A program made the position numbers and the translations under genes. DNA of 46,609 nt. Origin: Chromera velia (lineage: Eukaryota > Sar > Chromeraceae). Position 1 is the stretch's first letter. The number at the start of each line of letters is the position of its first letter. Below the pieces are notes generated by a model. It saw only the letters and a list, made by a program, of their open reading frames with translations. It was not told where the DNA came from and did not search any database. Location: assembly GCA_018398765.1 (NCBI GenBank), contig JAHBMJ010004310.1, positions 35,576 to 82,184 of the forward strand, given 5' to 3'. Positions 9,144 to 22,100 of the stretch are shown piece after piece.

Positions 9144-12100
9144 CGATGCATGCAGATGCGGACGAGTGCGCCGGCATCGCCCATGATTGCCACACGGATG
9201 CAGCGTGTTTGGACAACCATGGGAGCTTCTCGTGTCTGTGTAACTCGGGTTACTCAGGCTCTGGTGTCGTCTGCACAAGTGAGTCCCTGTAGGTGACTGA
9301 ACATGGTTGCATGGTCTTCAGGCTGCAGCGTACATCGACTTCATTTCATTTCTAGATCGATTGCACTGTGAGTTCATCCCTACGTGAAGGAGAAGAATGC
9401 TTGGCGGGTCTCTCAGAAAAGTTTGGCACCTTGCCGCTGTGTTCCGCATGACTTCATCTGTGTATCGATTGACTTGTTCACCTTCTTGCATCGCTTTGCC
9501 TTTCTTGCAGACGTGGACGAGTGCGCTGGCAGCACTCACAACTGCCACACAAGTGCCTCGTGCTCTGACAGTGCGGGCAGTTTTGCTTGCTCGTGCAACG
9601 ATGGGTGGTCGGGGAGTGGGATTTCGTGTGCAAGTGAGTGTTTTTTTTTTTTAATCTTTTAAGTTTCTTTCTGATTCCCAAAAGACGCTGTACGAGAATA
9701 TTTTGAAAAAATCTCTTTTGGAGTCGGTATGAAAACCTGAGTTCTCCTCCATTTGCAAGATGATACATGGGAGTTCATTTGAAGCGAGTGAATTTCAGCC
9801 GCTTCCTCATTTTCTCATGACTCTTCGTGGTGCTTTGCTGTGTTTTTTTTCTCTTCTCCTTCATGTACTTCGCAGACGTCGACGAGTGTACGACCAACGT
9901 CCACAATTGTGACGCAAGCGCAGAGTGTACAGACACTGCGGGTTCCTTTACATGCTTTTGCAACACCGGATTCAATGGCAATGGCGTCTCTTGCACAGGT
10001 GTGTTGGAGAGCTGCAAGTGTCGTTGATGAGTCTCCTCAAGTCACCTTTTCTCATTGTTGCACTCAGTCTTGACACTTCCATGTCCTCCACATTAAATGG
10101 TGAAGTCATTCTTCTCACAGGTGTCGTTCTGTCGACCGCTGCCTTTCACTCATTTCATATGGATACAACAGATCTCACACATGTGTTGAAATGGAAATCT
10201 CCGTAGGCGCAATTGAGAGCCGCCCCCATACTCTCTCTGGCTTTGCACTGTGCCTTCCTTTTCTGCAGACGACGATGAGTGTACCGCCTCAACCGACAAC
10301 TGCCACTCGAACGCTGGGTGCACCAACACAGTTGGATCGTTCACCTGTGCGTGCAACGCCGGATTCAGTGGAGGCGGCATTGCATGCTCCAGTGAGTCAG
10401 TCAGGCCGACTGTAACGAATCTGCCAAGTGCCTCCCTTTCCCTCTCTTGCTCTCTGTTGAGAAAGCAGGTCTGTCTCTGCAAGGATCCTTCACTCTTCAA
10501 AGAACGACGGCACTCAATCACTTGCGTCTCTTGTTCAAAGTATGTCTCCGGTAGAATTTCACCACATCATTTGTCGGCCTCGCAGATGCCGACGAGTGCA
10601 CGACCAACGTCCACAATTGTGACACCAGCGCAGAGTGTACAGACACTGCCGGTTCCTTTACCTGTTCTTGCAACACCGGGTTCAGTGGAAATGGAATCTC
10701 TTGCACAGGTGGGGGATAGAGAGGAAGTGCCCAATCGGGTTGCATCACAACTGTACTTTTCTTTTGGTCTTGGATGCAGTGGTGTCACTTCATCCGCCGC
10801 GACTCCGATCCTGATTGTTGAATTCATTACTTTTAAGAAAAAAAAAATCCGGGGAGGCGAACACATATAGCTGCAATCATTTTCATCCGCATTCTCGCAA
10901 GAAGAGGGAAGCAAGTTTTCACAAATGGGCGCGAACAATTCGCTGTTTTTGTTTTCGTCCTTAGCTCCCTGTATGCTGTGCCTTTCATTTCCTTTCGTCT
11001 GCAGACGAAGATGAGTGTACAGCCTCGACCGACAACTGCCACTCGAACGCTGATTGCACCAACACAGTCGGATCTTTCACCTGTGCGTGCAACACCGGAT
11101 TCAGTGGGGATGGTCTGACATGCTCAAGTCAGTCACTCGGCTTAATTATTTTGTGTCTCTTTCGAACAAACAGGTGTTCCCTCAGTCTTTCCTTTTCTTC
11201 ATGACATCATCCACTTTTTTGCTTCCCCCTTTCTGTAGAAAACTGCCTTGGAAGCCCCATTGCATGATTGAGTGGGATCGCATCTCAGGTCACTTGTCGA
11301 TTTGACCTTCTTTTTTTTTGCTGTGCAGACGTCAACGAGTGCGTAACAAACGTCCACGACTGCGATGCCAACGCAAACTGCACTGACACTTCAGGATCCT
11401 TCACTTGCTCTTGCAACACAGGCTTCAGTGGCAACGGAGTCACTTGCACAGGTCAGGGGTCATAAGCCCCGTCTCCTTGCAGCTGTTTCTTTTTTCACTT
11501 GCGTCACTGACAGGCACACCTCATGCAGGGACATGTTTGGGGTGTGTTTTTGCGGACCCAAAATTACTCTTTCCTCCCAGCTTCCCTTTGACTTCAGTTA
11601 TCCTCCACGCGACTTCCTTTTCTCTCTGCAGACGACGACGAGTGCTTCAACTCCGATGCCAACTGCCATTCCAACGGGACATGTGCGAACACTCTGGGCA
11701 CCTTCTCCTGCACGTGCAACTCAGGCTTCTCTGGGGACGGGATCACGTGCACAAGTCAGCAGCCTGGCTGGTCTACATATCCCCATATTCATCTGCATGT
11801 GATCTTTTTCGCCTCATGCATGAGCCTGCCCAGAGCACCCACCCCAGCTGTTTGTGCAAAGTCAAGTGCGTGCTCAAGTTGACATCACATGCATTGATTG
11901 TTCGCGTCGTTCCGCATTTGTTTTTCCTGTCGCTGCAGGCAACGACGAGTGCGTTCTGGGCACTCACAACTGCGACGCAAATGCCACCTGCACGGATTCG
12001 CCTGGATCCTTCTTGTGTGCTTGCAATTCCGGGTTTGTGGGGGACGGTGTGTCTCTGTGTGACTTGGATGAGTGTCTGACAGCAGCTGCAGACAACTGCC

Positions 12101-13093
12101 ATCTGCAAGCGACTTGCGAGAATACTGTGGGATCGTTCAGGTGCGAGTGCAACGTGGGCTACAACGGCACTGGCATCTTCTGCACGGGTACGTCTATCAT
12201 GACTGTGGGCGTAGGAAAGAAAGGCAGGGGTCAGGACACTGTCTCTCTCCCTGTCGTCACTTTGGTAGAAATCAAATAAGTTCTTTGGGGGGCAAAGGTT
12301 AGCCAACATTCTCGTGTGCACTCGTATTTGAGGCTGCAGGGGCGGACCTTTGTGATGCTGCATGAGCGTGAATGCACATACGACTGTGCAAGCGTGCAGC
12401 GTAATGTACTGCTGCAACATGGAGAGGCTGCGTGCGTTCCTTGGCCCTCTATAAATGATGTCCTTTGGCCTCTTAAGTTGATCTTTGTTGCCCTTCTTCC
12501 CGCACGTGCAGACATCGACGAGTGCTCTGAAGGGACCGACACCTGCGTTCAATCGGGTGCTTCTCTTTCCCTGTCTGCTTCCTGTGTGAACAACGAGGGC
12601 AGCTTCTCTTGCGAGTGCGGACAGGGATTTCAAGTTGTCGGGGGCAGCCTTTGCACAGGTGAGGAAGAGGAAATGAGAGGGCCTGTCTGTGCTGCAAATT
12701 GATGGAAGCCCCGTGAGAAAACTGAACACGTCCCGCAGGCACAAAAACATCCCGCCACCAGCAGAAGAGAAACATTGAGAGGAACAAACAAAAATGCGAG
12801 CTTGACTTTTGCAGTCCCAGCAGTCTAACAGATGGGTGCACGTCACGTTTTGTTTGCTTGCAGACATTGACGAGTGCGCACAGGACGCGCACGACTGCGC
12901 GAGCCCAGGAGGGAAGTGCGTGAATTCAGACGGCAGCTTCAGCTGCAACTGCTCGATTGGGTATGGAAACACTACCTGTACTGGTCAGCCTTGACAGACA
13001 ATTGTGGACTCTCCACCTTGATCGTCTTGAGGCTTGAGGATTTCTTTTGCTGTTCGCAGTCTGTGGATCTCCAGAGTTGCGTGACTGTAAAAG

Positions 13094-13128
<35 letters not shown>

Positions 13129-16100
13129 TATTTCTTCTTCTTCGTCTTTTGTCTCTATTTGCACGCAGACATCGACGAGTGTGCGGAGGGCATCTCTGAC
13201 TGTGACGTCTCCGCTGAGTGCACAAACCTGGGGGGATCCTTCTCGTGTCGGTGCAACGATGGATTCGGGGGAGATGGCGTTATGTGCTGGGGTCAGTTTG
13301 TTTGTTTGTTTGATGGCAATTATGTGGTTGTAAATAACTGTGCGGGTGGTGGGAGTTCAGTTGAAGTACTACTTTGATTGTGCGGTAAGCAGGCTTCACA
13401 GTACGTTTGCACTGGCAAGCCGTTCTTTCCATTCCGTCGACGATATTCTTTTTGTACGCATTCTTGCTTGTGTGTGCTGGTTGCATGCAGGTACACAGTC
13501 GGTCAACTGCGGTGAGACTTTGGAGTTTCGTGCGTCACTTAGTGGAGCAGAACCGGCTGACGTGTGCGGACTCCGTGCAAGTGACCCTGGGGTCCTCCAC
13601 AGGATTTCCTTCGCATGGCCGTTGTTGGAAGGCAATCAGCAACACCCAAACCTGACTTACAGGGTCAGTAAATGAGGCGCCACCAACTGAGAAGCAAACT
13701 TTGAATTTCAGGATTCATTCACCTTTGCGTCCCTCTCTGTGGTTGTCCCCCTTGCGTGCATTTTTATTTATGCGTGCCACCAAATTCCTGTGTGTCCTCT
13801 GCCCTTGCCTCCAGGCGTCGACCTGCAACTCCGAAACTGCGTTCGATACCGACATGTCCCTTGCGCTGGTCACTGATACTGTTTGCTTGGGTGTAGCCAC
13901 GGACCCGCAGGGCTCCTCTGGGTGTGCCTACAGGGGCGATTCGGCAATGATCAGCCTGAATGTATCAAGCAGTGAAGTCTCAGACGTGATTGACGTCCGT
14001 GTGTCAGGGCCCTCTGGTAGCATCGGGCAGTACTTGCTCAGCTGGAAGACCGAGTGTTCATGCTCCGGTTTCTCGGACTTTTCTCTTGAGGGAAATGCGT
14101 GTGCGCTCGATGAGTGTGCGACTGGACGTCACACGTGCTCAACGTATTTTGAGTACTCCTCGCTGTCATTTGAGCCCTCTGCAACTTGCACCGACATTCC
14201 GGGATCGTTCGAGTGCTCCTGCCTCCCCGGGTTCACTGACAGAAGGGGGGACGGGGTACTCTGTGAGCCTGTGCTGTGCAGTAATCAGCCTGTGAGTCTG
14301 CCAAATGGAGTGCTGACGTTCACCGATCAGATGAGACAGGCCGTCACGCAGGCAGCACTGACTGCAGAATGCGACCCCGGGTATGAACTGAGAGCAGATG
14401 GGCAGGGTGTGCAGGGGGGTGGGGTTCTCCGGTTGGAGTGCAGTGGAAGTGGAACGACAAGCGCTGAATGGCCTGCTTCTGCCCTGAATTTAGAATGCGT
14501 AGCGCTCGAGTGTGGTGGACAGACGCCTGAGAATCCCAAGGGCGGGGTGATGAGTGGGGGGCCTGCTGACGGCATTTCATGGAAAGTGGGAGACTCTGTG
14601 ACGTTCTCGTGTAACGATGGACATATCCAGACAGGTGTGCTGTCTCTTGAGTGTGAGGGCGTGACGGGGGCAGTCCCACCACAAGCAGAGTGGCCAGCTC
14701 ACAATGTCTCATGTGAGGCTGTGGTGTGCACAGGGGACGCTCCAACGGCGCCGCCACTGGGCACAATGACCCCCTCAGGTCCAGCCAACGGCATCGCGTG
14801 GGTGGCTGAGGAGTCTGTGAGCTTCTCTTGTCCTGAGTCTCTAACGTTGATCGGGGACTTGTTCAAGACATGCCAGGGGCAAAGCGATGCCTCGGCCGCA
14901 TGGACTGACTATGTGATGGGAGGGCCTAAGTGTGTGGACGTCACGGCACCATCCCTTGTCTGTTTGGATGTAAAGAATATGACGGCAGACGCCCGACAGT
15001 CTTCAAAGCGTGTTGAGGCACGAGACCTTGAGGGTGTGTTTGTTTTGTTTGATGACCCGGGGGGCATGCGTGAGGAAGAGCCTGTCACGTACCTGCCTCC
15101 ACTGCCCTCTCGATTTCCCGTTGGGAGTACGGAGGTGCAGGCGACAGCCTACGATCGTGCTGGAAATTCCGCCTGGTGCAATTTTTCCCTCGACATCCTT
15201 GACTTGGAGCCTCCGAGGATTCTGTGTCCGTCCTCCATTGCAGTGAAACACGTCGGACCTTCAGAACTGCAGAGGGCGGTGTCCTTTTCGGAGAGCTTGG
15301 TGGAGGTGATCGACAATGTTGATCAGCCCTCTGAGATCTCTGTGAGCTTCCTGCCTTCCTCAGGAAGTCTCTTTTCAGTTGGGACGACTCAGATCACTAC
15401 GTTGGCTACAGACAAGAGCCAAAACGTGGGAATCTGTACTTTCACAGTCTCTTTGGAAGCATGCCCAGGAAACGCAATGAGAGACTGTGAGGAGTGTGAG
15501 TGTTACTGCAGGTACGCACATAGAGTAAGAGGACTACACTGATTGTGCAAAAGCAACAAAGAGGCTTTCCCTCCGTCCAGTCTTCTGCTTTCCCCAAAAA
15601 ACAGATTTAGATTCAATACAAAATTTATTTCTTCAAACTTGCACTCTTGTGTTTTTTTCCCTGCGTGTCTTCTCTGGTCTGATTCAGGGCGGGTTTCTGG
15701 AGAGATACGAGGGGCATCGAGACGTCAGGAGGTGAAGCTGAAGCGGCAGTTTGTATTAGCTGCGTTCAGGTCAGCGGGCAGCCAAGCAAAAAATTAACGG
15801 ACAGACAAAACGGAAGACCTGCATAAAGAAAAGCAGACAGATGAATTTTCGCAGCCATGTTCAAAAGCTGAATACGCAGAAAAGCGACCAAGTGAGAGAG
15901 CACGGCTTACCCCAAGCTTCGCTGCAGAGGCAGTAGACTGATGGATTAGATGGTTAGTGAAGTGGAGAGCTTTCTGTGTGTGTGAAAGGGCGAGATTCCT
16001 CCTTCTCTTTTAGTTTTCTGTTTGTTCCCGTGATTCGGCCTCTGCAGAGTGCGGAATCGCCGGAACGGTCTGTCCATCCGTCCCTCTGTAGATGCGAGGA

Positions 16101-19100
16101 GGGCTTCTACTTCGAGCCTGACGACAGCGGTGGAAAGGACGAGACCGACTACGCTTTCTGGACCCAGGGGCACTGCAGGTCGTGTCCAGACTTTGCTACT
16201 TGTTCCGGTCAGATTTTGCCCCCCCCTCCCTCGAGTGGACGCAGACTCATTTCAGAGAATCAAGAAGAAGAACAAAAAGAAGGGAGGGAGGGGAGAGCAT
16301 TGGAGGAACAGAACGCCGAGACAGAAGAGACGGAGTCTGTCAGCATGCTTCGACACAGCAGGCCCATTCCAGAAGACGGATTCAGTCTCGTGCAGGCGTG
16401 GCCACGTGCCCAGGTGGTTCGATGTCCGAAGAAAGAGACCTGCCTGAGAAGCGAGGACGTTCAGACCTATCAGTCGGAAGGAGGAGGAGTGGACTGTCGT
16501 GAGGGCTGGAGAGGGGTCAGTCAGTCGGCTGGAACGACCATTCGCTCATCCATCAGAGACTGTATATCTTACTTCTTTCAACGACCGGTTTTGTGTTCGT
16601 GTCTTCAAGGCCTGGATTTCATCACCCCATTCTTCTCAATTTTGTTGTGTCTGGAGGGCTTATTTTCTTTCTAGGTACAGAGGAATCAAGCTTATCCCCC
16701 TGTCAAGGCTCGGAAAACTGTGCAATGATTCCTTTCTTTCTTTCCTAAATTTGTGCAGCCAATGTGCGTCCAGTGTGAGCCCTTTCGGTACGGGGAAGAT
16801 TGCCGTGAGTGCCCATCCGCGATTGAGAGTGCTGTCGCTTTGGCCTCCGGTTTTCTCCTCTTTCAATTGATCGTGGTGGTCTGGACACTGGTCAACTTGG
16901 TGAGAAGCGACGCTGAAGATCCAATTCACCTGATTCTCCTGCGCACTCTGATGAACTTCTTCAACCTGCTCAGCGTCTTGTGGGCATTTGACCCTGAAAG
17001 AATCGATCTGCCCTCTGTTGGCAACGTCTGGGCTTTTCTTCCGACGTTCCTCATCCCTAGATTTAATGTGATCGCATCCTCTCCTTGTCTAGTCGAGGGA
17101 ATTCTGGCAACTCATTTTGGGGACCTGCAACCACGTCAGAAGGACGAGATGCTTCTTGCGTTGCGTCTCTCTTCAGTAGTCCTTCCCGTTGCCTCTTGCA
17201 TCTTCTTAACCTTCGTCGGCCTGGTGCTTGTGGGCCTCGCTACTCCGTGCGCTGTCTGGTACAGCAGACGCAAAGAGAGACAGGGGGCCTTGAGGAGAGC
17301 AGAGTCCTTGAGAACTCAGGGGGGGATACAAGGGAGGGGGGGTCTAGGTGCGACGTCTCGAAGAGTCTTGTTGGATGCAGAAGGAGAGCAAGAGATGGGA
17401 GGGCGGAGGGGGGCTGGATTGTCGGCTCCTCCTTTCGACCTCCTGGGGCATTTCGGTGCTCTGGACACTGTCCTTGCAAAGGTCGAAGAGAGACGATGGA
17501 GGGGGTATCGTCTTGTGGGTCTTTTGAGGATCCATCTCGATGACGTTGAGGAAGGAAGAATCATGGGCGGGATGGGTGGAGACAAGAAGAGACGCACCCC
17601 CTTCTTCCTTCGTGTGATTCAATCAGTCACTGCCGATTTGGTGCCTGCGTACATCGTCGTATACTTTCTCACTGTGGACGGAATCCTGGAAGCTCTGGTG
17701 GGTGTGATCAGCTGTCGTCCTCTCGGGGATGGGCTGGAGAAACGAATGACAGAGATGCCTTCTGTGGCATGCGACTCCGAACTCTACTCTCAGTGGGCCA
17801 TCAGGGCTCTGTGTCTTCTGATGCTGGTAGGCTTCGTGCTCCCGATGGTCTTTGCTCTGCTCATCATAACAGGCAGACCTAGAGAGAGAAACCCGGCGAG
17901 ACGAGCAGAGTATCGCAGAAGGTCAGCACAAAGAGCTGCTCAATGGAGCTTTCCCCAAGTCGACAGCTCGATGGCAATTTCATCGAAAGTGGAAGAACAA
18001 GTCTGAGCGCAGTTTTTTGAAGAACGGCAATCAAAGAAAAAGGCTGAAAGGCGGACAGACAAAGAAGAACCCTGCACCGTTGCGGACACATCAAAAACAT
18101 TCTCTACGTGATCGATTCCACCCCGCTGACTTCTTTCCTGAATCCTATCGTGCTGCTGCAATTGTTTACCCTCCTTTTTCCGCTCAAGTTTTTCCCTGTC
18201 CTCCACAAGACCGCTTGTGACAGACACAAAAACCTTTTTACCCGATGATCCGTTTTCCGCAGATACGGTTTTCTGGTCTCCGGATACGCTCCTCAGTTTG
18301 CCTTTTGGGAGTCTGTGCTTTTGATTCGGAAGGTGATCTTCCAGCTAGGCGTGGCCTTCTATCCTGGGGAGAATCCCGATATGAGACTCGTCCAAACAGT
18401 CATCATAGCCCTGATGTCTCTCCTCGCACAGGTCAGTAAAGGGGGGGGGGGAGGGGGACTGCTTGGTTTTTTCGAGAGAAGAGAGGCACCGATAGTGATC
18501 AAATGTGTCCCTATCTCCGTCTCTCTCTTTCTTTTCCTCTGCCTCTGCTTGTCTACATGCTTAGTACTGGGCGTCTTTAATTGCGTATTCTGTTCAATTG
18601 TTCCCGTCTTTTTTGTCCTGGGGGGCTCTTTGCTTCTATGCAACTTTCTATGACAGAACATGTCGAAGTCCGCCACTCTCATCCATATCACCCACTGGGT
18701 CATTCTTTATGTCTTGCAGCTTTTCTTCCAACCTCTGAGCAGGCGGGAGGAGAACATTTTGAATCGCACAGAGGCGGAAGGATTGTCCATTTTTCTTTTC
18801 GTTCTGCTTCTGTTCGAGGTCGGCCCTTCACCAGACAGACAGACCATCCATGCAGTCGACTTTTCGGTCTGATGTTGCACCTCGGCCGGGGGGGCTGCTG
18901 GATTTTCCTTCTTTTAATTCTTCTGCAGTGCATGCTTTCACCTATTCTGCAAGCAGAGCATGCCTCGATCCTTGGAATGACAGAAACTGGAACAGATTCT
19001 CTTCCTCGTCTTGTGCCTGGTCGATGCACCACATGGCACTTGCTTTGACCTTCTTTTCTTGTGTGCTGAGTGCAGGCGGCATACTTGGGAGAGATGGACA

Positions 19101-22100
19101 AATGGCAGAACTTCGCAGTCATTTCCCTCGCCGGAGGGCTTGGCTTCTGGTTCGTTCTGCACATGATCGTCCGTCTCTGTGGTTCCCTGTATATGCACGT
19201 GCTCTTGATGCTGCAGAGGGCAGCAGAGAAAGAAGGCAATGCGAACGTACAGGCACGAACGCGAACGCAAAAGCGCTCATTCAACTGTGCGTGTCTGAAT
19301 CGTCACCGACTGGTCAAATACGTGATGTCGGTCTTCAAACCTTTCTTGTGGGTGTGGGAACGAACGACAACCGAGGTGTTCGTTAGTCTGCCTCCAGAAG
19401 AAGAGAGAGTGAAAGCCGAGGAACAAGGGTCCAGGTTCGACTTCAGCCTCTGCACCGTAGGCCGTAGGTCCCCTCTGCAAAAAAAACCGCGTGAGATGAT
19501 GCAGAAGGACATTCAGTCCATCTGTGATCCCTTGCACGACATCTTCAACCAATTACGGGATCATTTGTTGTCTCTTTTGTACTCCAACAGGGCAGCATTG
19601 TCAGCTGTCTGTGTTCCTGGGATGGTGGAGGAGTTTGCGATTCGATGGGCTCTGGTGGTTGGTTCAAGGTTGGAGGAAGATGAGGAACTCCGCCAGAGTC
19701 TCGAGGAAGCGTCGGAAGAGGAGGAGATCTTTCTGACTTCCCAACTTCTCTTGACTCCGTTAGAAGAGACAGAAACACTGCCAGACCCCCCTTCCACTGA
19801 TGACCCCTCAAGACTTCAACGAAGGTCAAGTGTCCAGAGAAACCCCTGGTTTGACATTGAAGTGGAGGAATCAGATCAAGAGGGGGAGGGATCAGAAATT
19901 GAAGCTGAGACACCATCTGAGTCATCAGAGGGGGGGAAGGAGACAGCAGGAGAACGGGAGCCCCTGTCGCCATCCAAACGGCAGAAAGACAAACTTGACC
20001 CTTCTCCCTCTGCCTCCCCAAAATCCCCACAGGTCCCACGCGCCGCCACACGGGGGCACAGACGCGCGTCCTTCCAACTGTCCACTGCCCCAGTGGAGGA
20101 GAACAGACTTCATCTCCATGCAGCCCGAAGGCGCCAATCTCTGAGTGAGATGCTGCTGAGGGGAGGAAACAAGTCTCAATGGAGGATTTTAAATCCACAT
20201 CACTGTCCGGTCCCCTCAGCAGACACATTGACGAGAATGGCACCCGAGGACGTATGGGCGACAGTTCGAAATGGATCGCCCTGGATCCTTCCGAGAGCTG
20301 CAGCACTGGAGGGGGAGGAGAAAGCGCAGTGGGGGGGGAGAGGAGACCAGAGCAGCGAAGAGAAGAGTCCAACGGGTCTTGAAGATGAACGAGAGGTCGA
20401 GGCGGAATCGGAAAGAGAAGAAAAATTGACGCCTTTAAGCAAACGATTCGAAGACATGGAGAGAGGGGAGCTGGGCCCACCAAGTCCCGCTCCTCCTCCA
20501 GAGACTTTGAAGGAGTATCAAGAGCGTCTGCATCGGGAGGGAATTCGTCGTCTCCCGTCGATCCAGAATCATGGCAAAGGAGCGCCCACCAGTTTGGCCA
20601 AGATTATCCAACGCTCTGTATCGAGAATTCAAGGTACAGTGGGGTCACGTCAAAAGAGAGGGGAGGAGTTTAAGAAGAGTGTGAAAGAGAAACAAGGGAG
20701 ATATGCCAATCGAAATTGGGCAGGTCCCAGCACTTTGAATCAGAAACAGAAGGGGCAAAGAAGGCGGGATCGAGAGAAGAGCTCAGGCTGCCCGCCTCTT
20801 CTGTCTTCCCTGAGAGAATGTTGCAGGAATCAAGAGGGTGTTGAATCAGCTGATGATCAGGGACCTCTCTTGCCTCAGAGAGCAGCCATGGGATCCCCCC
20901 TTCCGGGATGCGCTCTGTGGTCTCCCTTTGCATTCAACAGGCAAACTTTGGCCGATTTTGGGGGTGCTTTTTTCGAGGACGTGGTAAGGGAGAAAGAGAA
21001 AGAGGGGAAGCGAAACCGACTCGAGGAAGAGGAAGGAGCGAGGGGACGTACAGACAGGAGTGGGGCCTTCAAGACAGATTTGGTTGCTGGGAAGGTGCCT
21101 TTGTCCCTTCTCGCCCTGTCTGTCCGACGTCTGTTCACGTTTGACTCCGCAGGCATTCTCTGGGTCAGTCTTGATATTGAAATCTGGAAATTGGAAAAGA
21201 GAGGAAGGGGAAAAAAGCGAAGAAGAGTCAGCAAGACAGGCAGCAAACAAAAATTCAATGGAATGTGGATACGCTGAGAGGTCAGAAGCGATCTTAGAAA
21301 GTACCAGCACTACCAGTTTTACAGACGGAGAGATGGATGTACATCTAATTGCACGAGTAAGTTCTTGTTGATTGGACAGCACACAGGTTGCATGCATGAA
21401 TACCTCCCACATGTGTGCGTGACATGTGTGTGTGCAGCACTTTTTCGCATTTGTGGCGGCGAAGCGACAACGAGAGTGGAAGGCCTCGTTTGCCCGTCTC
21501 GTGTTCTTCACAGGCCAAAGGGGAGAGAACGGTCCTCTGGAGGACGAAGAGCTCGTCTGTCCGCATTCACAGCTCCAGGCTGAAGGCGCTGAGGCCTCTG
21601 CACCAACTGCCAGGCTGCCTGCTGCTGCATTCGAAAAAGAAAAGGAGAAAGAAGGAATGGGGGGAGGGTTCAGCCTCTCTGTTCATCCAGCACATGCAGA
21701 GGGGGGTGAGATTGTGGGACTTGATGACATCACTCTTTCACTAGATTGCAGTCCGGGTCCTCATCATCATCAGGCACGAGAGAAGGAGGTTGAGCCTGTC
21801 CCTGAGCCTGTACTGCCCCTTTCCGTCGACCTTGACCAGATTCAACTTGAACTTTTCAAAGATGAAGACAAAGAGGAGGAAAAGCGACTTGAGCTGCCGG
21901 TCTTCAAAGCGAGAGACGAAATGCAGATGGAAGAAGAGGGCGAGTGTGGGGACTCTGTCCGCTCACTTGAAGCTCCAAAGGGGTGTCAGTGCATTCGTGT
22001 GTTTCGTCGTGGGCAGTCCACTCTCTGTTGCGTCAAGCTGCCTCTTTCTGGCCCCTTCGGTTCGTTGCCCCCCGTTCCGCAGTCTCTACGCTTGGCGGCT

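Larger units (their letters stand above)
6936..13291 (+). other. Eighteen tandem calcium-binding EGF modules in 17 exons
   Basis: Each module follows D-[IVAED]-[DN]-E-C, about 6 residues, NC or DC, a Cys after A/T, GSFxCxCN, GxxGxG, C: six cysteines with the N-terminal acidic residues of calcium-binding EGF. Thirteen exons are exactly or nearly one module, twelve of them consecutive at 123 nt each. Exon 11939-12187 carries two modules. All exons start and end in phase 1, so any could be gained or lost without a frameshift. Modules 8/10/12 (xxTNVHNCD or HDCD) and 9/11 ([11 protein letters not shown]) alternate, showing duplication of a two-exon unit. Such arrays form calcium-stiffened rods in other proteins; that role here is inference. 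Confidence 0.92.

Noticed and set aside
16049..16447. Alternative frame of the exon after 16046 ([14 protein letters not shown]...)
   Set aside because: Using the CTGCAG acceptor at 16046 breaks the Cys-rich motif; the acceptor at 16091 gives [11 protein letters not shown] in phase with the previous exon.
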